Source of the DNA: Bacteroidota bacterium
GTDB taxonomy: Bacteria; Bacteroidota; Bacteroidia; Chitinophagales; Chitinophagaceae
Reading direction: 5' to 3'
Assembly: GCA_023433345.1 (NCBI GenBank)
Contig: JAEZDA010000043.1
Coordinates: forward strand, 1-5,199
DNA: 5,199 nt
In this document: piece after piece, positions 1 through 5,199 of the stretch
Layout: the number at the start of each line of letters is the position of its first letter
Position numbering within the stretch: position 1 is the stretch's first letter
The notes under the pieces: generated by a model
The model's database searches: none
Seen by the model: the letters and a program-made list of their open reading frames with translations, nothing else
Told to the model about the DNA's origin: nothing
Program-made: the position numbers and the translations under genes

Positions 1-924
1 ATAATCGGGTGAGGATAGGCTTACGGCTAACATGTCCGATACATCGCCCTTACCCAACGCCTCTTCTGTTACCAGCAGCTTTGCAAAGTTAAATGTGAGT
101 GTATTTCCCATTGGAGTATAACGGAAAGGCATATACGATATTCCGATAAAATCTTTCAGTTCATGAGGAAAGGAGGTGGAGTTGCTGTTTGTGATCGGCA
201 CCTCAAATTCGTTTTCATCAGGCCGCGCAGGGAAGTAGGAGTTTTCGGGAAGAGAAAGGTTCCACCCTTTTTTCATCATGGAATCGATGTCTCTCTGAGC
301 GTTGAAATTTTTCACCCAGCCAGGCAATTCATTCATGTACCAGCTGCTGGTGATAAAGTTTCCGGTACTGTCGTCGAGCCAATAAGCCGCATCACCTGAT
401 CTTCCTGCAGGGAATATCCCTCCCCTGTCTTTTAGTGAAATGCCATAAACCTTGCTCTTGAAATTACGGGAGAGTTTCAGTTCATCACCAACCGTTGTTG
501 CGAGTAAGTTGCCCGGGCTCATTCTCCCGTGCAAGCTACTGCCACCTACAGCTTTCACTTCGAAATCATCAGTGCAATAAGTATAACTACCCGTCTGCCT
601 GTCAACCCATTCATTTCCTACGATACCATGCATGGCAGGATATGCGCCCGTGTAAATGCTTGCGTGACCGGTGGCAGTCATTGAAGGCGCATAATTTAAA
701 AAAGCATTTTCAAAATTGAACCCTTCCCTCATGAGGCGCCGGAAGCCGCCTTCGCCAAAATGGTTCTTAAAACGATGGAGATAATCCCACCGCATTTGGT
801 CTATCACAAATCCGATTACGAGTTTGGGCTCCTTTGTTTTTATTTCAGATGTGGTTTGTGCAAAGGACCCGCCGACGCCTAAAGAAGTGCTGAAAAGAAA
901 AATGAGCACAAAAGTGTTCTTCAT
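1..924 (-). CDS. pafA: PafA-like periplasmic alkaline phosphatase, N-terminal 308 codons (cut by left edge)
   Basis: This frame has no stop from the ATG at 924 down to base 1, so the gene continues outside the window; PafA proteins are about 550 residues. It should hydrolyse phosphate monoesters in the periplasm with two zinc ions. Residues 1-22 form a Sec signal peptide (MKNTFVLIFL start, cleavage likely after SFA). Family landmarks occur in order: metal-binding Asp42 in VIDQMRWDY, nucleophile Thr83 in SMTATGHASIYTG, Asn104 in GNEW, and Lys165-x-Arg167 in SLKDRGG. The Lys/Arg pair plus Thr nucleophile separates PafA-type phosphatases from phosphodiesterases of the same superfamily. The last visible residues, SSPDY, are the start of the next metal motif (Asp307); its His partner and the remaining ligands lie beyond the edge. 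Divergent from the serine palmitoyltransferase gene. The family is clear; its being the true PafA orthologue rather than a paralogue is inference. Confidence 0.9.
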   Translation of the reverse strand, partial: MKNTFVLIFLFSTSLGVGGSFAQTTSEIKTKEPKLVIGFVIDQMRWDYLHRFKNHFGEGGFRRLMREGFNFENAFLNYAPSMTATGHASIYTGAYPAMHGIVGNEWVDRQTGSYTYCTDDFEVKAVGGSSLHGRMSPGNLLATTVGDELKLSRNFKSKVYGISLKDRGGIFPAGRSGDAAYWLDDSTGNFITSSWYMNELPGWVKNFNAQRDIDSMMKKGWNLSLPENSYFPARPDENEFEVPITNSNSTSFPHELKDFIGISYMPFRYTPMGNTLTFNFAKLLVTEEALGKGDVSDMLAVSLSSPDY

Positions 925-1078
925 GCTGCGAAGTTACCTTATAACAAAGGCGTTACGAGGGCTTGTGCATTAATTATACAACAACATTCTCGGTAATTGT
1001 TTAATTTTGCGCTCAGTTTAAAACCCCACAGTAGCACCATACCCTTTGCAGCAGGTGCATTGAATTAAAAATTATTAC
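925..1078. other. Divergent intergenic spacer between phosphatase and spt
   Basis: A 154-bp A/T-rich spacer that must hold the promoters for both outward-facing genes. No Shine-Dalgarno-like sequence precedes the ATG at 1079; the upstream bases are an A/T-rich run (ttaaaaattattac), as usual in Bacteroidota. A plus-strand -7-like motif is listed separately. I saw no good -7 motif for the minus-strand phosphatase and no operator-like palindrome. Confidence 0.5.
1002..1009 (+). promoter_or_regulatory. Candidate -7 element (TAATTTTG) for spt
   Basis: TAATTTTG fits the Bacteroidota sigma-ABfr -7 consensus TAnnTTTG exactly and lies about 70 bases before the spt start. No TTG sits at the expected distance upstream (the nearest is at 964-966, too far), so only half of the promoter is supported. 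In A/T-rich sequence such a match can arise by chance. Confidence 0.3.
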
Positions 1079-2332
1079 ATGGACATTTTTGACAAACTTG
1101 TAAAGGATGGCGGACCGATCGGCCAGCACATGGATCGTGCACATGGATATTTTGCATTCCCAAAACTTGAAGGAGAGTTAGGCCCGAGAATGCAGTTTCG
1201 GGGAAAGGAAATGATAGTATGGAGTTTAAATAATTATCTCGGCCTGGTAAATCATCCTGATGTAAGGAAGGTGGACACTGAGGCTGCGGAAAAATATGGA
1301 ATGGGCAACCCGATGGGGGCGCGCATGATGAGCGGAAATACTCCAAAGCATGAGGAACTTGAAAAAGTGATCGCAAAATTTGTGAACCGTGAAGATTGCA
1401 TGTTGCTCAACTTCGGATACCAGGGTATTATGAGTTGTATCGATGCGCTTGTAAACCGTCGCGATGTGATCGTTTACGATGCTGAATCTCACGCATGTAT
1501 TGTGGACGGCGTGCGTTTGCACATGGGTCATCGTTACGCTTTCAAACATAATGATGTAGAAGATTGCGAAAAACAATTGCAGCGTGCCACTGAAATGGCG
1601 AATAAAAACGGGGGCGGCATACTTGTCATCACCGAAGGCGTGTTCGGCATGGATGGGGAACAGGGAATTTTGAAGGAGATCGTTGCATTAAAGAAGAAAT
1701 ACGAATTCAGAATATTGATAGATGATGCCCATGGTTTTGGATACATGGGAGCCACCGGAGCGGGAGCCGATGAGGCGCAGGGAGTGCAAAACGAAATCGA
1801 TCTTTACTTCTCCACCTTTGTAAAAAGTATGGGTAGTATCGGAGCCTTCATAGCCGGCCCGAAAAATGTTCTGAAATACCTGCGCTATAATGTACGCAGC
1901 CAGATATTCGCGAAAAGCCTTCCATTGCTGATCGTGGAAGGAATGCTGAAGCGAATGGACATGGTTTTGACCATGCCAGAGCTCCGCGAAAAACTTTGGG
2001 CCAATGTAAAGCGATTGCAGGAAGGTTTGAAAGAACGCGGCTTTGATATAGGCAATACCAATAGCCCGGTAACCCCGATATATATGAAAGGAGATGTGCC
2101 TGAAGCTACTCAAATGGTAATGGACCTCCGCGAGAATTATCACATCTTTTGCAGCATAGTGGTTTATCCTGTTATACCAAAAGGTGATATTATTTACCGG
2201 ATCATACCCACTGCGGCGCACAGTTTTGAAGACATCGACCTCACCCTAAAGGCTTTTGAGGAAACTAAGAAGAAACTTGATGCGGGGATGTATAAAGCCG
2301 CTGATATACCTGACATGGCAGAAGCGATTTAA
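1079..2332 (+). CDS. spt: Serine palmitoyltransferase (PLP-dependent alpha-oxoamine synthase)
   Basis: A 417-residue cytoplasmic fold-type I PLP enzyme. Serine palmitoyltransferase condenses L-serine with palmitoyl-CoA (or a similar acyl-CoA) to 3-ketosphinganine, the committed step of sphingolipid synthesis. Visible family residues are SLNNYLGL (49-56), PMGARMMSG (78-86), His138 in AESHAC (stacks on the PLP ring), Asp215 and His218 in IDDAHGFG, and the PLP-forming Lys249 in STFVKSMGSIGAF. There is no signal peptide or membrane segment. The N-terminus (MDIFDKLVKDGGPIGQ) and overall pattern match the group in Bacteroidota often mislabelled 8-amino-7-oxononanoate synthase or 2-amino-3-ketobutyrate CoA ligase. 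Absence of neighbouring biotin or threonine-degradation genes favours the sphingolipid role. The ATG at 1079 gives the family N-terminus. It is a single-gene unit closed by a strong terminator. The alpha-oxoamine synthase family is near certain; the substrate is inferred from sequence resemblance. Confidence 0.9.
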   Translation: MDIFDKLVKDGGPIGQHMDRAHGYFAFPKLEGELGPRMQFRGKEMIVWSLNNYLGLVNHPDVRKVDTEAAEKYGMGNPMGARMMSGNTPKHEELEKVIAKFVNREDCMLLNFGYQGIMSCIDALVNRRDVIVYDAESHACIVDGVRLHMGHRYAFKHNDVEDCEKQLQRATEMANKNGGGILVITEGVFGMDGEQGILKEIVALKKKYEFRILIDDAHGFGYMGATGAGADEAQGVQNEIDLYFSTFVKSMGSIGAFIAGPKNVLKYLRYNVRSQIFAKSLPLLIVEGMLKRMDMVLTMPELREKLWANVKRLQEGLKERGFDIGNTNSPVTPIYMKGDVPEATQMVMDLRENYHIFCSIVVYPVIPKGDIIYRIIPTAAHSFEDIDLTLKAFEETKKKLDAGMYKAADIPDMAEAI

Positions 2333-2353
2333 ATTAACCAATTATACTAACGG

Positions 2354-2386
2354 TGCCGGCAACTCGAAGTTGCCGGCATTTTTATT
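2354..2386 (+). terminator. Strong intrinsic terminator of spt
   Basis: A perfect 11-bp stem, TGCCGGCAACT (2354-2364) paired with AGTTGCCGGCA (2368-2378), closes a 3-base CGA loop and is followed by TTTTTATT (2379-2386). It begins 21 bases after the spt stop. On the minus strand the stem is not followed by a clear T-run, so it is mainly a terminator for spt, although the stem could also protect the 3' end of the convergent lipoprotein transcript, whose stop codon lies in the T-tract. Confidence 0.88.
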
Positions 2387-3350
2387 GGGCGAACCGGAGA
2401 ATTGTACGGTCGGTTATTGCCCAGCCGAGGTTTTCATTCAGGAAATGTATTTCCCTGATAAATCCGTTGGCTGAGCGAACAACTGTTTCCCATGAATTTC
2501 CACCATCTGTTGTTTTCAGCAGGCGCCTTCCAATTACCGCGTAACCAACCTGATCATTTACAAAATGTATGTCATTTAAAAACCCGGGGTCATCCATTAA
2601 ATTATAAGTGTAAATAGTAGCAAAGGTTTGGCCGCCATCAACTGTTTTAAGAATGTTTCTACCTTGTACTGTAAAGCCCGTAGTAGTGCTGATGTAGTAC
2701 TGAAAGGAATATATGTTATTTACTCTAGACCAGGTTAAACCACCATCTGATGTTTTAAATGTGCCACCGAGAGTTGCAGCTCGGCTAGCCCACCCCGTTT
2801 GCCCGCCAGGAAGAAAGAATAATAATCCAAATCCCTCTCCGCCTGGGAAACCATAAATTGAATCTGCTGTAATACCACCATTTACAGATCGCCAGATCGC
2901 ATTTAGGCTGAGGAAATAGCATGTGTCAGCATTAATGAACCATGCATCTGTAAAAAACGGAGCGGTAGAAGAACTTGCAATAACCGGATTAAAAGTAAGG
3001 CCGTTGTTTTGACTTTGCAAACCTGGCCGCAGATGATTTGTAAATACAACTTTGTTACTGCCCCAGGCTGCTATATTTTCAGAATAGGAAGTGTCTCTTA
3101 CGGAAGTCCAATTAAGCCCTCCATTATTCGTTTTCAAAATGCCCTTACCCGCGCAATAACCCGTTACTTCGTCGGCAAAAAATATGTCCATAAAGTACTC
3201 TCCCGCATCAGAATAAACGGCAGTCCATCCCTGCGTGAGCGTATCTGGCAGTACCGGGGGCGAACCAGGAGGTTCAGGGACCACATTGTTATCCTTTTCG
3301 CATGAATTGATACTGAGCATTAAAACAAGTGCAAATAAGAGTGACCGCAT
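2382..3350 (-). CDS. Lipoprotein with six Asp-box / YCF48-like beta-propeller repeats
   Basis: A 322-residue probable outer-membrane lipoprotein. The N-terminus MRSLLFALVLMLSINSC is a lipoprotein signal with lipobox SINSC, giving lipidated Cys17; EKDNN follows, then a Pro-rich linker (25-35). The body carries Asp-box-type turns in spaced succession: TNNGGLNW (74-81), SQNNGLTF (113-120), SVNGGIT (155-161), TSDGGLTW (200-207), TVDGGQTF (236-243) and TTDGGNSW (280-287), most preceded by K or R. This pattern is that of BNR/YCF48-like beta-propellers; the PSII-assembly name attached to the family is not meaningful here. The sialidase catalytic residues cannot be recognised, so an enzymatic role is not supported; a surface binding or scaffold role is inference. 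The acidic/Lys residues just after Cys17 resemble Bacteroidota lipoprotein surface-export signals, but the match is loose. The stop (2382-2384) overlaps the T-tract of the spt terminator, so the two genes converge with 49 bp between stops. Confidence 0.85.
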   Translation of the reverse strand: MRSLLFALVLMLSINSCEKDNNVVPEPPGSPPVLPDTLTQGWTAVYSDAGEYFMDIFFADEVTGYCAGKGILKTNNGGLNWTSVRDTSYSENIAAWGSNKVVFTNHLRPGLQSQNNGLTFNPVIASSSTAPFFTDAWFINADTCYFLSLNAIWRSVNGGITADSIYGFPGGEGFGLLFFLPGGQTGWASRAATLGGTFKTSDGGLTWSRVNNIYSFQYYISTTTGFTVQGRNILKTVDGGQTFATIYTYNLMDDPGFLNDIHFVNDQVGYAVIGRRLLKTTDGGNSWETVVRSANGFIREIHFLNENLGWAITDRTILRFAQ

Positions 3351-3369
3351 AGTAGAAATTAAATAAAGT

Positions 3370-3402
3370 GAAATCTAGGTCAAGATACTTCTAATTCACC
3401 AA
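3370..3402 (-). promoter_or_regulatory. Weak promoter candidate for the lipoprotein gene
   Basis: Read on the minus strand, TTG (3400-3402) is followed after 22 bases by TAGATTTC (3370-3377), a 7 of 8 fit to the Bacteroidota TAnnTTTG -7 motif apart from the last base. The -7 motif lies 20 bases before the ATG at 3350, which would leave a very short 5' leader. The spacing is somewhat longer than the usual 19 or so, so this is a weak call. Confidence 0.25.
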
Positions 3403-3466
3403 GTTGAACCAGCAGGGTGTCTGCGGTATGTGTTCCGAAAAAGCCGATCTGTATTTAAAATGCTTA

Positions 3467-3504
3467 ACTAACGGTTGGTAACACGAAGCTGCCTGCATTT
3501 TTAT
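3467..3504 (+). repeat. Degenerate copy of the spt terminator region
   Basis: actaacggt (3467-3475) is identical to 2346-2354, and the following bases align with the terminator: shared words include aac, cgaag, tgcc and gcatttttat in the same order. About 34 of 38 aligned positions match, with one 2-base gap. In this copy the 11-bp stem is reduced to about 4 pairs (GGTA with TGCC), so it is probably no longer an efficient terminator. A minus-strand TAA at 3502-3504 lies where the lipoprotein stop lies in the intact copy. Confidence 0.6.
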
Positions 3505-3714
3505 CTTGCAAGCCGGGTAATAGAGTTCCCTGGTATTGGGCCTGAGCAAGTTTGAGGAATAAAGTCGGGTGATTTCACTCGGGCGCCTAAAACTCTGCAG
3601 TAATTCTGACGATGGAGGTTATGAAGTACAAGAGTGCGACGCCAATGAAGCCGGGCTTTGTACAACTGCCGACTCCAAACAAAACAATTTAAAAAAGAAT
3701 TGGAAAGACCAGTT

Positions 3715-4242
3715 CTACTTCGTCCACTCCGGTTTCAAACTCTTCATGAAGTTGGGGTAAGTCATTTTAGACTGCTGCTTTTCTCCAAAGAACTTCAATG
3801 GTCCTTCAATGTCTTTTGGCACGAGATAACCTGCCAGGGGTGCCGGAGGTGCAGATGGCGAAGAAAGAAAAACTGTTGTAGGATACTGCAGTTTTCCTCC
3901 CGTTAGGTATACCGCAAATTCATTAGCCCTGTATTCAGGAACGAAGGCAAACTTCCTATTGTTGAATTCTACTGGCTGCTTTGATTCTGCATTATATTTC
4001 ATTGCATAATACTTAGTATTGATGTAGGCAACAACTCTGGGATCGGCATAAGTAGCTTTATCCATTCTTTTACACCAACCACACCAGTCGGTATAAAGAT
4101 CAATTAAAATAGGACGTGGTTCCTTTGCATAAGCAGCCGTGATTTCCCCGGCAGTCATCCACTTTATTTGTGCTGAAGAAGAAAGATTGAAGGCGGTGTT
4201 AGAAAAAACAACCAACGTTAATATAAAAAGATATCTCAGCAT
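3715..4242 (-). CDS. Exported thioredoxin-fold protein (WCGWC)
   Basis: A 175-residue protein with an N-terminal signal (MLRYLFILTLVVFSNTAFNL, likely cleavage near SSSA/Q at 24-25), so it should act in the periplasm. The mature part starts with IKWMTAGEI, then a beta strand PILIDLYTDW and the redox motif WCGWCKRMD with Cys54 and Cys57, followed by a helix (TYADPRVVAYINTKYYAMKYN) and the cis-proline motif YPTTVFL (Pro121). This order is that of thioredoxin_7/thioredoxin-like proteins, which make or reduce disulfides in exported proteins. An APPAP stretch (131-135) replaces the usual charged turn before GYLVPKDIEGPLKFF. A partner cannot be assigned because no cytochrome maturation or Dsb gene is adjacent. 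It is divergent from ubiX with 42 bp between starts, so the promoters overlap. The start is taken as the ATG that begins the hydrophobic signal. Confidence 0.88.
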   Translation of the reverse strand: MLRYLFILTLVVFSNTAFNLSSSAQIKWMTAGEITAAYAKEPRPILIDLYTDWCGWCKRMDKATYADPRVVAYINTKYYAMKYNAESKQPVEFNNRKFAFVPEYRANEFAVYLTGGKLQYPTTVFLSSPSAPPAPLAGYLVPKDIEGPLKFFGEKQQSKMTYPNFMKSLKPEWTK

Positions 4243-4245
4243 GCT

Positions 4246-4253
4246 TAAGTTTA
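4246..4253 (+). promoter_or_regulatory. Possible -7 element for ubiX (TAAGTTTA)
   Basis: TAAGTTTA matches TAnnTTTG except at the last base and lies 31 bases before the ubiX ATG, within the 42-bp divergent spacer. No TTG is visible at a suitable upstream distance, and the upstream part would fall in the first codons of the thioredoxin-like gene. The call is weak. Confidence 0.2.
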
Positions 4254-4284
4254 CACAAGATTACAAAATGAAAGGCGAAAAAAA

Positions 4285-4845
4285 ATGCAAAAAGTTGTAG
4301 TTGCCATAACAGGTGCCAGTGGTGCGATCTATGCAAGCAGGCTGCTAAATAAGATAATTTCTCAAAAAGAAAATATCAGCGAACTGTCGCTTGTGATGAC
4401 GGACAATGCGCGCACTGTTTGGGAAACCGAGCTTGGCAACAAAGAATATGATGACCTCCCGTTGAATTGCTTCAGGAACAATGATTTCTATGCCCCCTTC
4501 GCATCAGGCTCTGCAGGATACAAAACCATGATCATAGTTCCATGCAGCATGGGGATGTTAGGAAGGATAGCGAATGGAATTTCAGATGACCTTATCAGCA
4601 GGGCTGCGGATGTTATATTGAAAGAACGAGGCAAGTTGATATGCGTGGCACGCGAAACGCCATTAAACCTGGTACATTTGAAGAATATGGAGATGGTCAC
4701 TCTCGCCGGAGGAATCATTTGCCCGGCGGTACCCTCTTTTTACAGCAGGCCGTTAACTGTAGAGGAAGTTGCGGATACTGTGGTGAACAGGGTATTGGAC
4801 CTCGCTGGCTTACCTGCCGGCGGGTTTAGATGGGGAGAACATTAA
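4285..4845 (+). CDS. ubiX: Flavin prenyltransferase UbiX
   Basis: A 186-residue cytoplasmic flavoprotein, the normal family length. UbiX joins a dimethylallyl group from dimethylallyl phosphate to reduced FMN, making prenylated FMN, the cofactor of UbiD-type decarboxylases. The sequence has the Rossmann-like start KVVVAITGASGAIYA with GASG at 10-13, PCSMGMLGRIANGISDDL (86-103), ADVILKERGKL (108-118), RETPLN (123-128), and the C-terminal PAVPSFYSRP (147-156) with Tyr153. These regions bind FMN and the prenyl phosphate in the family. The ATG at 4285 follows a run of eight A, gives the expected short N-terminus, and has no Shine-Dalgarno. No ubiD is in the window, so the decarboxylase served (quinone synthesis or aromatic acid metabolism) cannot be named. 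No hairpin terminator was found after the stop. Confidence 0.95.
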   Translation: MQKVVVAITGASGAIYASRLLNKIISQKENISELSLVMTDNARTVWETELGNKEYDDLPLNCFRNNDFYAPFASGSAGYKTMIIVPCSMGMLGRIANGISDDLISRAADVILKERGKLICVARETPLNLVHLKNMEMVTLAGGIICPAVPSFYSRPLTVEEVADTVVNRVLDLAGLPAGGFRWGEH

Positions 4846-4890
4846 GGCCTATTTAAAACAAAACATCTTGCTTTCTTCCCTTACCACTTC

Positions 4891-4912
4891 CGATTATATG
4901 GATAAAGCACGC
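4891..4912 (-). repeat. Inverted partial copy of the right-edge repeat
   Basis: The reverse complement of 4891-4906 matches 5088-5103 at 15 of 16 bases, including the exact 12-mer tttatccatata. Ungapped, the match extends to 4912 with further changes. Its orientation is opposite to the two direct copies, and about 170 bp lie between it and the first of them. Confidence 0.6.
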
Positions 4913-5055
4913 TAAAGTAATCCGGACTATAACACATTGGTAATAAATTGGTTGATTCAATGGGTTATTTTCTCCAGTACCGTGATTCAGCCGGAATTAG
5001 GCCCCACACATCGGTGAACTACAACGAAATGAACGTATTTGGCAAAGCTCCAAAT

Positions 5056-5125
5056 TCACCGGATGTCGCTTCAGGTGCAAAACGCGTTTTATCCATATAG
5101 TCGACGGAAACTGCGTGATTGGCAG
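5056..5125 (+). repeat. Right-edge repeat, copy 1
   Basis: The core 5081-5125 matches copy 2 at 41 of 45 bases, with the first 27 bases identical. To the left both copies keep TCACC (5056-5060) and AGGTGC (5073-5078), which can pair as a small CACC/GGTG hairpin. The palindrome AAAACGCGTTTT spans 5079-5090 and GTCGAC lies at 5100-5105. The period to copy 2 is 74 bases for the core. Confidence 0.75.
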
Positions 5126-5130
5126 AATGG

Positions 5131-5199
5131 TCACCAATAGTTATAAGGTGCCGGAACGCGTTTTATCCATATAGTCGACGGGAACTGTGCGTTTGGCAG
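5131..5199 (+). repeat. Right-edge repeat, copy 2 (reaches window end)
   Basis: The core 5155-5199 mirrors copy 1, with four substitutions clustered in its right part. TCACC (5131-5135) and AGGTGC (5146-5151) are kept, with a loop two bases shorter than in copy 1. The unit touches the window edge, so more copies may follow. Confidence 0.75.

Larger units (their letters stand above)
3351..3714. other. 364-bp stretch without a convincing gene
   Basis: Between the lipoprotein start and the thioredoxin-like stop. It holds a possible lipoprotein promoter (3370-3402), a diverged copy of the spt terminator region (3467-3504), and nothing recognisable in 3505-3714. A plus-strand frame 3569-3760 (63 codons) overlaps the end of the thioredoxin-like gene and has no family features. 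A minus-strand frame ending at TAA 3502-3504 is open for about 70 codons back towards the thioredoxin-like gene but lacks an ATG start; it ends in SITRLAR, weakly like the lipoprotein's end TILRFAQ. No good terminator for the thioredoxin-like gene was seen; only a T-rich run follows it. Confidence 0.5.
4846..5199. other. 354-bp region without a convincing gene, containing a repeat family
   Basis: After ubiX there is an inverted partial repeat copy (4891-4912) and two direct copies (5056-5125, 5131-5199). Short frames exist on both strands but none is convincing. The plus frame 4960-5100 (46 codons, MGYFLQYRDS start) ends in KRVLSI. A minus frame from 5096 to 5019 encodes 25 residues starting MDKTRF. 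Both borrow their shared part from the repeat. The remaining sequence shows no RNA gene or terminator. Confidence 0.5.

Noticed and set aside
163..719. Plus-strand ORFs opposite the phosphatase gene
   Set aside because: They are shadows of the continuous minus-strand frame, which carries a signal peptide and all expected phosphatase motifs.
1688..2221. Long minus-strand ORF opposite spt (177 codons)
   Set aside because: It is antisense to a well-conserved enzyme frame and has no family features.
3612..3692. 26-codon plus-strand ORF starting MEVMKYKSATP
   Set aside because: It is short, with no ribosome site or recognised homologue, and lies in a region that looks like decayed sequence.
3569..3760. 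Plus-strand 63-codon ORF
   Set aside because: It overlaps the end of the thioredoxin-like gene on the other strand and shows no domain, signal or recognisable start context.
4268..4300. Upstream short ORF (MKGEKKCKKL) overlapping the ubiX start, with an A8 run as a slippage site
   Set aside because: Ten codons in A-rich sequence are easily due to chance. The ubiX ATG at 4285 already gives the expected family N-terminus, so no fusion or leader is needed.
4641..4829. Plus-strand 62-codon ORF inside ubiX
   Set aside because: It is an alternate frame of the clearly coding ubiX gene, with Arg/Gly/Cys-rich nonsense composition.
5081..5199. CRISPR array (45-bp repeat with 29-bp spacer)
   Set aside because: The geometry is near that of some Bacteroidota type II-C arrays, but only two copies are seen, with four mismatches. 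The interval keeps TCACC and AGGTGC in both copies, a partial inverted copy exists nearby, and no cas gene is visible.

Overview
The window looks like a chromosomal segment of a Bacteroidota bacterium, most likely of the Chitinophagaceae/Sphingobacteriia type. The evidence is the gene content: a PafA-type periplasmic alkaline phosphatase, a Bacteroidota-style serine palmitoyltransferase, and a lipoprotein with Asp-box repeats. Starts are preceded by A/T-rich sequence rather than Shine-Dalgarno sites, and several -7-like TAnnTTTG motifs are present. The assignment is inference from gene families, not from a marker gene.

Layout. 1-924 (minus) is the N-terminal 308 codons of a PafA-like alkaline phosphatase that runs off the left edge; it is uninterrupted and has a signal peptide. 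A 154-bp divergent spacer separates it from 1079-2332 (plus), a PLP-dependent alpha-oxoamine synthase, best read as serine palmitoyltransferase (first step of sphingolipid synthesis). This gene ends in a strong intrinsic terminator at 2354-2386. Convergent to it is 2382-3350 (minus), a lipoprotein with six Asp-box/YCF48-like repeats whose stop codon lies inside the terminator T-tract. 3351-3714 has no convincing gene but holds a diverged copy of the terminator region. 3715-4242 (minus) is an exported thioredoxin-fold protein with a WCGWC motif, and 42 bp away, divergent, is 4285-4845 (plus), the flavin prenyltransferase UbiX. 4846-5199 has no convincing gene. It contains a structured repeat family: two direct copies 74 bp apart at the right edge and one inverted partial copy nearer ubiX.

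The genes do not form one pathway. Orientation changes at every gene boundary, so each is probably its own transcription unit. Two products are cell-envelope enzymes (phosphatase, thioredoxin-like), one is a probable outer-membrane lipoprotein, and two are cytoplasmic enzymes for lipid and cofactor synthesis. The parts worth a second look are the two non-coding stretches: the degenerate terminator copy near 3467-3504 and the repeat family at 4891-5199, whose copies share a hairpin and, on one strand, a short peptide DYMDK(T/A)R. No CRISPR system, phage, defence system, tRNA or rRNA was recognised.
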